Source: an uncultured Eubacteriales bacterium (lineage in GTDB: Bacteria > Bacillota_A > Clostridia > Oscillospirales > Oscillospiraceae). Taken from it: DNA of 44,653 nucleotides. The DNA lies in assembly GCA_949742895.1 (NCBI GenBank), contig CATJRT010000246.1, forward strand, positions 1 to 44,653, written 5' to 3'. A model generated the notes under the pieces. The model did no database searches and was not told where the DNA came from. It saw only the letters and a list, made by a program, of their open reading frames with translations. Position numbers and translations under genes: made by a program. The stretch's first letter is position 1; each line of letters starts with the position of its first letter. Of the stretch, positions 1-8,494 are shown piece after piece.

Positions 1-426
1 GCCGACTATCTGGAACAGGCCAAGCGGAACAACAGGAAACTTTACCGGGAGCGTCAACGGTATTGGGATGGGCGCGAATATGACGAGTACATAATCGCCA
101 CGGAGGGCCGCTTGCCCTACTGCGCCACCCCGGAGAAATTGATTTGCCAGCGGGAAACGCTGGATGAAATTCTGACGGTGCTGGCGCTTTGCACCGATAC
201 CCAGCGGGAGCGGTTTTTGCTCTATGCGCTGTACGATTTTATTTGTGCCGAGATTGGGGAAATGTGCGGATGCTCGAAACAGGCTGTGCAGTTGAGCATT
301 GAGGCCGTCCGCAAGCAGGAAAATATGGTCAAACCGGGAAACCATGTACTGGACGTTGGATGCGGCGCGGGACAATTTTCCTTTGCCCTAGTGTTCCATC
401 CGGTCAGAAAGCGGAATTGGATTTGA
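1..426 (+). pseudogene. Truncated sigma-70-like mobile-element protein fused to a methyltransferase fragment
   Basis: The reading frame is open from base 1, so the 5' end lies outside the window. The first ~105 codons resemble the small sigma-factor-like regulators of Firmicute conjugative elements: a basic stretch, then a region-4-like helix-turn-helix (IGEMCGCSKQAVQLSI). Immediately after VRKQEN the frame changes character to MVKPGNHVLDVGCGAGQFSF, which is motif I of a class I SAM-dependent methyltransferase, and it stops 11 codons later. A sigma factor has no reason to end this way, so I read this as a recombination or deletion scar joining pieces of two or three genes. An alternative is a real but unusual C-terminus. 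No product is expected to act as a methyltransferase. Confidence 0.55.
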
Positions 427-601
427 AGAAGATCTGTTCCGGGTGGAGGGAGTCACGCCGTACTCTCTGTGAATTTTGGCATAGGTTGTGCCGGATTGGC
501 ACAGGGTCGTCGGCTCCCTTCATTAGAAATATATTAGGCCATTTTGAGAGAAATTTACAAAGAACGTGACAAAATACCTTGTTGTATTGTGAAAAAAGAG
601 A

Positions 602-630
602 TTGCATTTTGGGGACTGCTATGATATAGT
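602..630 (+). promoter_or_regulatory. Sigma-70 type promoter of riboswitch 1
   Basis: TTGCAT (602-607) and TATAGT (625-630) are separated by 17 bp. Predicted transcription start is near 637, just before the first strand of riboswitch helix P1. Confidence 0.75.
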
Positions 631-640
631 GATTTTACTG

Positions 641-797
641 TCTGAGTGTCCCGCAATATGCGGGGAAAGAGGGAATCGGGTGAAAATCCCGAACGATCCG
701 GTCACTGTAAGCGGTCAGTCCTTTGCACAATGCCATTGCCGAACAGGTGAGAAGGCGCATCTGGACGCTTAGCCGCAAGTCAGGAAACCTGCTCAGA
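641..797 (+). promoter_or_regulatory. Cobalamin riboswitch 1 (aptamer)
   Basis: All hallmark segments of the cobalamin aptamer are present in order: GGGAATCGGGTGAAAATCCC, then GGTCACTGTAAGCGG, then GAGAAGGC, then the B12 box AAGTCAGGAAACCTGC. Helix P1 is formed by TCTGAG (641-646) and CTCAGA (792-797). It lies upstream of the Opp-type importer operon, with a terminator between aptamer and gene, so ligand binding should switch the operon off by early termination. Confidence 0.93.
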
Positions 798-924
798 TGG
801 AACGATGAATATCTTCCGTCGAAAGTAGTTCATCTGAAGCAGCGAGATAATTGTGCTTGATTGCAGAAAAATCATCCGCCCTCTGCCGGGCGGGTGGGCT
901 GTATGCTGTTTCAGAGCCGGGATG

Positions 925-960
925 AGCCGCTTTCCAAGGAGTTTGGAAAGCGGCTTTTTT
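925..960 (+). terminator. Intrinsic terminator, expression platform of riboswitch 1
   Basis: A perfect 13-bp stem (925-937 with 943-955) with a 5-base loop is followed by six T residues. It sits between the aptamer and the first gene, as expected for transcriptional control. Confidence 0.9.
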
Positions 961-1044
961 GCGTCTGCGGAGGGATTCATTTCCGATAGGTGATTTCTGT
1001 GCGCACAGATAATCCAATATATGAAGAAGGAAGGAACAAAAACG

Positions 1045-2772
1045 ATGACGCGAATTCTTACCCTGTTCCTGGCGGCCGCGATGCTTCTGGGCCTCCTCTC
1101 CGGCTGCGGCGGCGGAAGCACCGGCGGACAGGACGATCCACCTCCCCCGGCCAGTCCCGCGGAGAGCAGCGAAGGCTCTCAGACCGGCGGCTCCAGCGAT
1201 ACGGGCGGTGGTCTGGTGGAAAATCTGGTGATTGGTACCACCACAGCGCAGAACACGTTCAACATCATAACGCAGGCCGATATTTTCGGACGTATGAACT
1301 ACAACGGGTTCTGTCGGGCGAATTGGGTGTATCAAGATGCCAGTGGAGACCTTCAGCCGTACTTTATGACCTCCTTTGATATCTCTGACGATGGCAAGGT
1401 CCTGGACTTCACCTTCCCCACGACTGCGGTGTGGAGCGATGGGCAGCCTGTCACCGGGGAAGACGTTCTTTTTTCCTTTGACTTTTTCAAGAATGTAGAA
1501 AAGTCCAATTACCTCCTTCACCTGGAGAACTGGGAGCTCACCGGTGAGGGAAGCGGCCGCTTGACCTTCTCCGAGCCGGATGTCTATTCCTATTTGGTCA
1601 ATGCCTGCCAAAATGACGGCTGTCTGCCCAAGCATATCTGGGAGGGCCAAATGGACAATGAGGATTACAGTAACCTCTCCGGCGGCGAGTGGGCTGTGGG
1701 TTGTGGCCCCTTTAAGCTGGTCTCCAACGACGTTGACGCCCAGATCTCCCAGTATGAACGTGTCCCGGAAAATAACTACCACGGCGACATCACCATTGAA
1801 GAAATCACAATCAAGACCTATGCCGACCAGACCGCCGTCCTGATGGCCATGCTCAGCGGCGAGATCGACTGCTACTATGCCTACTCCTCCCCCATTGACG
1901 CCACGCTGATGGACATGGTCTCCGGGGACGATGCCATTGACCCTGGAGAGAGCTACTACGCCGGCCAAAATCAGATCACCTTCGGCATGGAGCGCCCCGC
2001 CACCGGCGACCGGGCCGTGCGCAGCGCGATCCTCCAGTGCCTCGACTGGCAGTTGCTTGCCAACGTCCAGGGCGGAGAAACGGCGGAAATTCCCAACACC
2101 TCCCTGCTGACCCCCTCTTGCACCGGTTTTGACGCCAGCCTGCCCAAGTTCCAGCAGGACGTGGAGGCGGCAAAGAAGACCCTGGACGATGCCGGCTACC
2201 TGGACACGGACGGCGACGGCCTCCGGGAGATGCCGGACGGCTCCCAGATGCGCCTTCTGGTGGTGCCTCAATACTCCAAGACCATGGACCTTCGCAACCG
2301 CATCGCTGAGGTGCTGATGGAAAACATGGCCGCGGTCGGGATCGACTCCTATATCGATCCGGAGATGATCGCCAACAGCGAGGTCTGGGAGAGCAATATC
2401 CTGGCGGAAAATTACGACATCGCCATCGGTTACACCACTGCAGGAATTGCCCAGTTCCGCTCCGCATTCCGCTATTACGCTGCCGAGCCGCAGCCCGGCA
2501 CGACCCGGGAGAGCGCATGGCTGTGGGGCTCCTACCACGACGAGCAGTTCAATAGCACCATCTGGCGCATGATCTCCTCCTCTTCTCAGGAGGAATACCT
2601 GGAGTGCATCCGCCTCCTCCAGCAGGTGGCCAACGACGAGCTCATTGGTGCCAGTCTGGGCTGGACGAAGGCCTTTTATCCCTACCGCACAGACCGAATT
2701 GAGGGCTGGGACAACTGGGCGTCCTGGGGCGTTGTCAACGAGGAGACCTGGTCGTCCCTGCGGGCGAAATAA
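1045..2772 (+). CDS. Substrate-binding lipoprotein of an Opp/Dpp/Nik-type ABC importer (SBP family 5)
   Basis: This 575-residue extracytoplasmic binding protein delivers its ligand to the permeases encoded next. The N-terminus is a lipoprotein signal ending LLSGC (Cys21), followed by a Gly/Ser/Pro-rich linker and a family 5 binding fold (TFPTTAVWSDGQPVTGEDV is typical). ATG at 1045 is chosen because AAGGAAGG at 1027-1034 is well spaced for it; ATG 1021 lies upstream of that site. Family 5 proteins bind peptides, nickel chelates or other small ligands. Control by a cobalamin riboswitch suggests cobalt, a cobalt chelate or a corrinoid precursor, but no ligand can be read from the sequence. First gene of a tight six-gene operon. 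Confidence 0.88.
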   Translation: MTRILTLFLAAAMLLGLLSGCGGGSTGGQDDPPPPASPAESSEGSQTGGSSDTGGGLVENLVIGTTTAQNTFNIITQADIFGRMNYNGFCRANWVYQDASGDLQPYFMTSFDISDDGKVLDFTFPTTAVWSDGQPVTGEDVLFSFDFFKNVEKSNYLLHLENWELTGEGSGRLTFSEPDVYSYLVNACQNDGCLPKHIWEGQMDNEDYSNLSGGEWAVGCGPFKLVSNDVDAQISQYERVPENNYHGDITIEEITIKTYADQTAVLMAMLSGEIDCYYAYSSPIDATLMDMVSGDDAIDPGESYYAGQNQITFGMERPATGDRAVRSAILQCLDWQLLANVQGGETAEIPNTSLLTPSCTGFDASLPKFQQDVEAAKKTLDDAGYLDTDGDGLREMPDGSQMRLLVVPQYSKTMDLRNRIAEVLMENMAAVGIDSYIDPEMIANSEVWESNILAENYDIAIGYTTAGIAQFRSAFRYYAAEPQPGTTRESAWLWGSYHDEQFNSTIWRMISSSSQEEYLECIRLLQQVANDELIGASLGWTKAFYPYRTDRIEGWDNWASWGVVNEETWSSLRAK

Positions 2773-2792
2773 ATCACAACGAGGCCGAAACC

Positions 2793-2819
2793 GGCGCGGC
2801 GGCAGCCGTCCGCCGCGCC
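2793..2819 (+). other. Intercistronic GC-rich hairpin after the binding-protein gene
   Basis: GGCGCGGCGG (2793-2802) pairs perfectly with CCGCCGCGCC (2810-2819); CC/GG extends it. No T-run follows. Such hairpins after binding-protein genes usually stabilise the upstream mRNA so that the binding protein is made in excess over the membrane subunits (inference). Confidence 0.6.
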
Positions 2820-2839
2820 CGGTTCTCCGGCCGGAAAGG

Positions 2840-3835
2840 ATGCAGGCTGTGCTTCGACAAATCCTGACAAAGGTGATCACTGCGCTGGCAACGATCTTCG
2901 CCATCATCACCATCAGCTTTTTCATGGCCCGCTTCATGCCGGGAGATGTGCTGCAGCACCTGGTAGGGCAGGAGGAATACTACTATCTCCTGGAAAACCA
3001 GCCGCAGGAGCTGGAGCGGATCTCCGCCAGATACGGTCTGAACGACCCGCTGCATATCCAGTATCTCAAGTACCTGGGCAGCATCGCCACGCTGGATTTC
3101 GGTTCCTCCTATACCAGCAATAAGACTGTCCTGGATACGGTGCTTCCCGCCTGCAAATGGACGCTGCTGCTGTCGGTGCCCACTTTCATCGCCGGGGGGA
3201 TTTTGGGCGCGGTCCTGGGGACAATCGCCGGTTGGAAGCCCGGTGGCAGGTTTGACGCCGTCATGACGCCGGCCGCCCTCTTTATCAATACGGTCCCCTC
3301 CAACTGCATCGGGATTTTGCTGCTGGCGCTGTTTTCCTTCCGGCTGAAGTGGACGCCCATCAGCGGCATGACCAGCGGGATGCTCACCGGCTCTGCGTAC
3401 ATACGGGACGTGCTCTGGCATATGGCGCTGCCGCTGTTGATCCTGATCGTTTTCCGGACCTGCGGCGATTTTATGCTGATGAAAAGCAGCGTCTCCCAGG
3501 TGCGCCGGGAGGACTATACCGTCACGGCCGCCGCCAAAGGGCTCAGCGACTGGAAGGTGCTCTTCCGCCATGTGATGCGAAATGCCCTCCTCCCCTATAT
3601 CACCTCCATGTGTATGCAGATGGGCAGTCTTCTGAGCGGCTCTATGATTGTGGAGACCATCTTCGGCTGGAAGGGGATGGGACAGCTCTTTTATGCCTCT
3701 GTCAGCGGCAGAGACTTTCCCACAGCCCAACTGTGTTTTCTGATCTCCGCCGTGTGCGTGGTCGCGGCGAATCTGCTGAGCGATGTGGTGATTGCCGTGA
3801 TCGATCCAAGAGTAAAGGAGAAGGTGAATGGGTAA
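2840..3835 (+). CDS. ABC importer permease, DppB/NikB type
   Basis: A 331-residue inner-membrane permease. The opening (MQAVLRQILTKVITALAT, then FFMARFMPGD) is the classic start of DppB/OppB/NikB proteins, followed by a periplasmic loop (RYGLNDPLHIQYLKYLGSI) and further membrane segments. The cytoplasmic EAA-type loop that docks on the ATPase is in TAAAKGLSDWKVLFRHVMRN. ATG 2840 fits family length, although the GGAAAGG site abuts it; upstream codons are not family-like. Its last codons overlap the start of the next permease by 8 bases, indicating coupled translation. It should form a heterodimeric channel with that permease. Confidence 0.9.
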   Translation: MQAVLRQILTKVITALATIFAIITISFFMARFMPGDVLQHLVGQEEYYYLLENQPQELERISARYGLNDPLHIQYLKYLGSIATLDFGSSYTSNKTVLDTVLPACKWTLLLSVPTFIAGGILGAVLGTIAGWKPGGRFDAVMTPAALFINTVPSNCIGILLLALFSFRLKWTPISGMTSGMLTGSAYIRDVLWHMALPLLILIVFRTCGDFMLMKSSVSQVRREDYTVTAAAKGLSDWKVLFRHVMRNALLPYITSMCMQMGSLLSGSMIVETIFGWKGMGQLFYASVSGRDFPTAQLCFLISAVCVVAANLLSDVVIAVIDPRVKEKVNG

Positions 3836-4631
3836 GAAAAAGCGCAATCTCCCGGTGATTGCCGGCAGTGCGATCATCCTATTTTTTCTGGTGGCCGCCC
3901 TCCTCGCCCCCTGTCTCGCTCCCTATGATCCATCCGCCACCAGCAAGGAGGTCTATCTGAAGCCCTGCGCGGAGCACCTGCTGGGGACCAATGACCTGGG
4001 ACAGGACATTTTCAGTGAGCTCATCTACGGCACCCGCGTCTCCATGCTCATTGGCATCTTTTCCGCGCTGACGGTCACCATCGTTGGAACCGCTATGGCT
4101 CTTTTCTCGGCTTATTACGGCGGCCTGGTGGACAAGTGCATCACAGCGGTCACGAACCTGGCCATGGCCATACCGGGGCTGGCGCTGACAACGCTGCTGG
4201 TCTGCTACCTGAATCCAGGCAAGGCCAGCATCATCGCGGCGATCAGCATCACCTCCTGGACGGGTACGGCCCGGGTGCTGCGCGCACGCATCCTCTCGCT
4301 GGTCGAGGAGCCCTTTGTGAAAATCGAAAAGGCGATCGGGCAGCGGGACACGGTGATTCTGTTCAAACACCTGATCCCGAACGTGAAGGACATCATTCTC
4401 TCCCGCGGCGCGATGGCGGTCTCCTCAGCCATGATGACAGAAGCAAGCCTGAGCTTTCTGGGCCTGGGAGAATTCGGCGAAAAGAGCTGGGGCAGCATTC
4501 TGCACTACGCGTTTTTCCGCAATGGAGTCATCCGCGGCTTCTGGTGGTGGTACCTTCCCCCGATTCTTTGCACCTCTGCCGCGGTGATGGGCTTCATGCT
4601 GGTCGGGTATTACGGCCAGCAGAGACGATAG
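3828..4631 (+). CDS. ABC importer permease, DppC/NikC type
   Basis: A 267-residue partner permease. Family signatures include HLLGTNDLGQDIFSELIYG near residue 45 and an EAA loop (AIGQRDTVILFKHLIPNV) near residue 165, with about six membrane segments and a C-terminal SLSFLGLG motif. Start ATG 3828 has GGAGAAGG just upstream, inside the previous gene. It is somewhat shorter than many DppC proteins but looks complete. With the preceding permease it forms the transmembrane pore. Confidence 0.9.
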   Translation: MGKKKRNLPVIAGSAIILFFLVAALLAPCLAPYDPSATSKEVYLKPCAEHLLGTNDLGQDIFSELIYGTRVSMLIGIFSALTVTIVGTAMALFSAYYGGLVDKCITAVTNLAMAIPGLALTTLLVCYLNPGKASIIAAISITSWTGTARVLRARILSLVEEPFVKIEKAIGQRDTVILFKHLIPNVKDIILSRGAMAVSSAMMTEASLSFLGLGEFGEKSWGSILHYAFFRNGVIRGFWWWYLPPILCTSAAVMGFMLVGYYGQQRR

Positions 4632-4642
4632 GGGGGAGCAGT

Positions 4643-5593
4643 ATGCTGGAGATTAAGAACGTTTCCGTCCGATTCAGCGCCAACAGCGATGTACAGGCCG
4701 TGGAGGACGTCTCTCTGACGCTTCCGGAGGGCGGCAAAATGGCGTTGGTAGGAGAGACGGGGAGCGGAAAAAGCGTGTTGCTGCTGGCCATCCTGCGCCT
4801 CCTGCCGGACAGTGCCCGGACGGAGGGCAGCGTGCTGCTGGACGGCGTCAACATCTGGGAGCTGCCGCGCCGGGAGCTCTGCCGCCTGCGGGGCGGCGTG
4901 ATCTCCTATGTCCCGCAGGCGGGCGGGAGCTGTATGAACCCGCTGATGAAAGTCGGGTTTCAGGTGGGCGAGCCGCTGATGGAGCACAAGGGCCTCAAAA
5001 AGAAGGAGGCCGTCGCCCGCAGCATAGAGCTGATGCGGCGGTTCAACATGGGAAGCGGGGAGTTAGCCGCCGCCTATCCACACACCTTCAGCGGCGGGAT
5101 GCGCCAGCGGGCTATGGTCGCCATGGGGATCTCCGCCGGCGCCAGGATCGTCCTGGCTGACGAGCCCTCCAAGGGGTTGGATGAGAAGCGGGTAGCCCTG
5201 GTCGCGGAGGCGCTCAGCTGTCTGGAACAGGAGACCCTGCTTTGCGTCACCCACGATCTGCTCTTTGCGGGAAAGATCAGCCGTCAGATCTGCGTGCTCT
5301 ATGCCGCGCAGCAGGTGGAGCTGGGCCGGACGGAGGAGATCCTGTATGACCCCCTCCATCCCTATACCCGCGACATGGTGCGGGCCATTCCGGAAAACGG
5401 CATGGAGGTGGACCGCGCCGGGTTTGCGCCGCCGCATACTGGCTATGCCGGCGCCGGATGCCGCTATAAGCACCGGTGCCCCCACCGCAGCGCGGCGTGC
5501 GACAGGATGCCTCCGCTGATGGAGGTGGGAGAAAGGAAAGTGAGGTGCTGGCTGTATGCGGATGCAGGCTCTGCAGCTGACAAAAGCGTATAA
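4643..5593 (+). CDS. ABC importer ATPase, DppD/OppD/NikD type
   Basis: A 316-residue cytoplasmic ATPase. Visible motifs are Walker A GETGSGKS, signature SGGMRQRAMVAMGI, Walker B IVLADEPSKGLD and a switch His (CVTHDL). The C-terminal Cys-containing tail (GCRYKHRCPHRSAAC) is the oligopeptide/dipeptide-transporter C-terminal domain found only in this subfamily. ATG 4643 is preceded by GGGGGGAG. The 3' end overlaps the second ATPase by 38 bases. Confidence 0.92.
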   Translation: MLEIKNVSVRFSANSDVQAVEDVSLTLPEGGKMALVGETGSGKSVLLLAILRLLPDSARTEGSVLLDGVNIWELPRRELCRLRGGVISYVPQAGGSCMNPLMKVGFQVGEPLMEHKGLKKKEAVARSIELMRRFNMGSGELAAAYPHTFSGGMRQRAMVAMGISAGARIVLADEPSKGLDEKRVALVAEALSCLEQETLLCVTHDLLFAGKISRQICVLYAAQQVELGRTEEILYDPLHPYTRDMVRAIPENGMEVDRAGFAPPHTGYAGAGCRYKHRCPHRSAACDRMPPLMEVGERKVRCWLYADAGSAADKSV

Positions 5594-6236
5594 GTCCCGC
5601 AGCCGGAGAGGAGAGGCTCTGCTGGCCGCGGATCATGTGGATCTGGAGCTGCGGGAGGGGGAGACCATCGGACTTTTTGGCGACAGCGGCAGCGGAAAGA
5701 GCACAATCGGCCAGATGCTCTCCGGCCTCCTCAAGCCCACATCGGGACAGATCCTCTATAACGGCCGCCCGATTTCCTGCCCCTTTCACGCCGGAGTCCG
5801 CAGGGATATTCAGATCCTGTTCCAACATCCGGAGGTGTCCTTTAACCCGGCGCTGCCCCTGGACAGCAGTATGAGAGAGCCGTATCAGCTCTACCATCTC
5901 CCGTTTTCCCAGGAGATCCTGGTGCATGATATCGAGCAGATGGGGCTCCATGAAGAGCACTTGTCCCGCAAACCGGCGGAGCTGAGCGGAGGCGAGCTCC
6001 AGCGCGCCGCACTGTCCAGATTGCTGGTATTGACGCCCAAGGTAATCGTGTTGGACGAACCCACCAGTATGCTGGATGTGATCACCCAGGCTCAGATCAT
6101 CCAGATACTGCGGGAGTATCAGGAGCGCAGCGGGGCGTCCTATGTGTTCATCACCCATAACCGGACGCTCTGCGAGAAAGTATGCGACCGAATTTATCAG
6201 ATTGAGCTCGGAAGAGCGAAGGAGGAATCTATATGA
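5556..6236 (+). CDS. ABC importer ATPase, DppF/OppF/NikE type
   Basis: A 226-residue second ATPase of the importer, pairing with the preceding one. Motifs are Walker A GDSGSGKST, Q-loop ILFQHPEVSFNP, signature LSGGELQRAALSR and Walker B VIVLDEPTSMLD. It lacks the C-terminal domain usual in OppF and is therefore short, as in some nickel/cobalt type systems. Start could be ATG 5556 or 5562. The stop overlaps the CGGC-domain start by 4 bases (ATGA). Confidence 0.9.
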   Translation: MRMQALQLTKAYKSRSRRGEALLAADHVDLELREGETIGLFGDSGSGKSTIGQMLSGLLKPTSGQILYNGRPISCPFHAGVRRDIQILFQHPEVSFNPALPLDSSMREPYQLYHLPFSQEILVHDIEQMGLHEEHLSRKPAELSGGELQRAALSRLLVLTPKVIVLDEPTSMLDVITQAQIIQILREYQERSGASYVFITHNRTLCEKVCDRIYQIELGRAKEESI

Positions 6237-6562
6237 AAATTGCGATGTTAAACTGCTTGAAATCCAACAAGGTGTGTACCGGCGCCGCCTGCCTGAGCGC
6301 GATGAACAGCCGGTCGCGGTCGTTTGAGCCATACCAGGATACCCCTCTGGAGCTGGTTGCAATGGCTCGCTGCAACGGCTGTGAGGCGGGGATCGACGCA
6401 GGTTTTCAGGAAAAATTGGAACGTATGGTCCAGGAGGGGGCCGAAGTTGTGCATTTGGGGAAATGTACCGTCCGGAAAGACGGCGCCGAGTGCCCCGTAA
6501 TCACAAAGGCCGCCGAATACCTGGAGGAGCACAACATCCGGGTGGTTCGCGGGACGCATTAG
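6233..6562 (+). CDS. CGGC-domain protein, putative metal-binding
   Basis: A 109-residue soluble protein of the CGGC-domain family, predicted to bind metal through conserved cysteines. Cysteines are at residues 8, 15, 20, 47, 50, 78 and 87, including RCNGC and HLGKC. GGAGGA precedes ATG 6233, which overlaps the ATPase stop. Being the last gene of a cobalamin-riboswitch operon, it may be a cobalt or corrinoid handling protein (inference). A paralog (14230-14580, minus) lies in the other riboswitch operon next to the cobaltochelatase. No enzyme activity is known to me for the family. Confidence 0.75.
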   Translation: MKIAMLNCLKSNKVCTGAACLSAMNSRSRSFEPYQDTPLELVAMARCNGCEAGIDAGFQEKLERMVQEGAEVVHLGKCTVRKDGAECPVITKAAEYLEEHNIRVVRGTH

Positions 6563-6996
6563 CAGAAATTTGCGCCATGCTGGCACGATTGTGGGGATAG
6601 GGGGAATACTGTAGCCGCCCGGGATACCCGCGGTACTGTCCATGCTAAATGACGGTAGGCGCTATCAGTTTACCACCCCCATCACTGGCATTGCACAAGG
6701 CGCACAGCCGTTGCCCAGCTACTACTGCGGCATGGGGCGCTATGAGCCAGGTGTGCAGTTAACGCAAACTGGTTGTAAAAACGGTGATAGATGAATTACG
6801 GCAGGTAACAGCTCCAGATTTCGAATTTTTATTATACATCACCTGTCAGCCGTTGTCGCTCTTTTTAATAATTGCTAAGAGATAGTCAATCTGGCAAAGC
6901 CGGTGGTTGTCTTGGAACCAAAACAACCCGTGATGCAATCATTTTTGGACCGCATCACGGGTTTTGACATTTTGGTTTTCCAACAGCGTTACTCTC
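6563..6996. other. Gene-free stretch between the importer operon and the convergent minus-strand gene
   Basis: No convincing gene is seen. Short open stretches near 6640-6790 change frame and lack a good ribosome site. The only clear structure is the hairpin at 6925-6963. Confidence 0.5.
6925..6963. terminator. Likely bidirectional terminator between convergent genes
   Basis: AACCCGTGATGC (6925-6936) pairs perfectly with GCATCACGGGTT (6952-6963), 12 bp. TTTT follows on the plus strand and GTTTTGG on the minus strand. It can end both the importer operon and the minus-strand LysR transcript. Confidence 0.65.
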
Positions 6997-7335
6997 TTAT
7001 GCCGTTTCCTTCACTTTGCTATAGGAGAAAACGGCGGGCTTCCCATAGCGGTGGTTTGTGACCATGATGTAATCCGGCTCGTAGTCGTGAATACTGCTGT
7101 TAAAAGTGATCTCGGCTTCATCGCCGGTGTGGAGCACCTCCATTTCATCGTCCCCGGATTCCGGCGGCAAGCACCAGAAGCCCACGACAGCGTCATAACT
7201 GCGATGGTGAATCTCAATTTCTCCTGACTTTACACAAAACCGGTAGGTCGTTTTTCCGGGTTTCTGAGAAAAATCAACCGCATAGCCATGCAGTGCCAAA
7301 ACAGGACGCAGGGTGACTGTCTTTTCTTCCCCCAT
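6997..7335 (-). CDS. Small protein of unknown function downstream of the LysR gene
   Basis: A 112-residue, probably soluble protein that I do not recognise. It starts MGEEKTVTLRPVLALHGYAV and contains GFWCLPPESGDDEMEVLHTG and NHRYGKPAVFSYSK; no signal or membrane segment is visible. ATG 7335 is preferred over GTG 7344 because AAAGAAGG is correctly spaced only for it. It lies 28 bases after the LysR gene on the same strand, so the two are probably co-transcribed. No function is proposed. Confidence 0.7.
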   Translation of the reverse strand: MGEEKTVTLRPVLALHGYAVDFSQKPGKTTYRFCVKSGEIEIHHRSYDAVVGFWCLPPESGDDEMEVLHTGDEAEITFNSSIHDYEPDYIMVTNHRYGKPAVFSYSKVKETA

Positions 7336-7363
7336 ATAGGACACCTTCTTTCTGTGAAATGCG

Positions 7364-8314
7364 CTAATGATTTGAGCGAATCAATGATTTCTCAATTTCA
7401 TCCTTTGTTTGTAGCAGGATATGATAGAACTTTTCCCCGTATCCCGTAAAAGGATAGTCTTCATGATATATCAGAACGTCATGATATTGATAACGATTGT
7501 CCGGGCATGGGATCTGTACCAGCTCATGCTGGTTCAGTACCGTTTCCGGCAGAGGCGAGACCCACATATAGGTCGTCGGTACATTGCTGAGAAAATCAAA
7601 TTGGCTTCCCCGCTCATACAAATAGATCCGCTTTCCCTGCTGTTCCCCGCCGGTCTCTTCTGCGCCCTCCGGTAAGTATGCGTCGCTGACATCGCCGTGC
7701 AGTAGTTCCGTATGTCCCATCAAGTCGCTGGGATGGATCTCGGTTCGGGATGCCAGCTCCGATCTTTGGGAAACAAGAAGTATATAATCAAATGTCCAGA
7801 TCTGCCGGAAGAGGAGTTTCTTCTGCTGGAGCATTTGGATCGTGTTCCTTTCCAAAATATCTGGATAGCGGATGATCCCAAAATGGAAACCGCGGTAGAG
7901 TATATTATCCACCGCCTCCTTGGAGTTGGTTTCAGCAAAGGTGATTTGAATTTCATCCATGTTCTGGATCTGCTGAAAGAACTTCGTGAAAGCGTATGTG
8001 ATATAGGTTGCCCGGGGGATCGAAACCTTTATGGACGCGCGCTGCTCCTCTCTCAGGCGGGTCTGACGTTCGAGGAGCTCCAGCTGATACATGATTTTTT
8101 CCGCTGTCTGCAGGAACTCACGGCCTTCCTCTGTCACAGTCGTTCCGGCAGACCCCCGCTGAAAGACGGCATAACCCAGCACATTCTCCAATTCTTTCAT
8201 AGCCTTGCTGAGGCTGGACTGTGAGACATAGAGATTCTGCGCCGCCTGGTTGATGGATTCGCAGTGCGCAATCTCAACCGCATATTTCATTTGCTTTACT
8301 GAAATATCAAGCAT
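7364..8314 (-). CDS. LysR-family transcriptional regulator
   Basis: A 316-residue DNA-binding regulator. The N-terminal winged helix-turn-helix is classic (MKYAVEIAHCESINQAAQNL then VSQSSLSKAMKELENVLGY), followed by the effector-binding region. GGGGGAG lies six bases before ATG 8314. It is divergent from the riboswitch-controlled alcohol dehydrogenase, and a LysR-like dyad lies between them, so it probably controls that gene and itself. The inducer is unknown. Confidence 0.9.
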   Translation of the reverse strand: MLDISVKQMKYAVEIAHCESINQAAQNLYVSQSSLSKAMKELENVLGYAVFQRGSAGTTVTEEGREFLQTAEKIMYQLELLERQTRLREEQRASIKVSIPRATYITYAFTKFFQQIQNMDEIQITFAETNSKEAVDNILYRGFHFGIIRYPDILERNTIQMLQQKKLLFRQIWTFDYILLVSQRSELASRTEIHPSDLMGHTELLHGDVSDAYLPEGAEETGGEQQGKRIYLYERGSQFDFLSNVPTTYMWVSPLPETVLNQHELVQIPCPDNRYQYHDVLIYHEDYPFTGYGEKFYHILLQTKDEIEKSLIRSNH

Positions 8315-8408
8315 GTTCTCCCCCTATTCTCGCCTGGAACACTCTTTTCACTTTCCAGATTATAGCGCAGATATGCCGTCTTGGGTAGTCTAAGTTTTTC
8401 ATACTTTT

Positions 8409-8423
8409 ATGAATAAATTTCAT
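8409..8423. promoter_or_regulatory. Candidate LysR operator
   Basis: Perfect dyad ATGAA-N5-TTCAT that also fits the T-N11-A LysR box. It ends 22 bp before the -35 of the dehydrogenase promoter. A further ATTCAT half-site follows at 8431-8436. Confidence 0.5.
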
Positions 8424-8445
8424 AGCGATAATTCATAACTTGGGC

Positions 8446-8474
8446 TTGACGAAGCAAGTTTATTGTGTTATCAT
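8446..8474 (+). promoter_or_regulatory. Promoter of riboswitch 2 / alcohol dehydrogenase
   Basis: TTGACG (8446-8451) and TATCAT (8469-8474) with a 17-bp spacer, close to consensus. Confidence 0.75.
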
Positions 8475-8494
8475 TTTAACAAATTGAACAGCGT

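Noticed and set aside
793..2937. 714-codon open frame on the minus strand
   Set aside because: Shadow of the binding-protein gene; it would also cross the riboswitch terminator and has no family features.
6640..6800. Small gene in the gap after the importer operon
   Set aside because: Open stretches switch frame and no start with a ribosome site is found.
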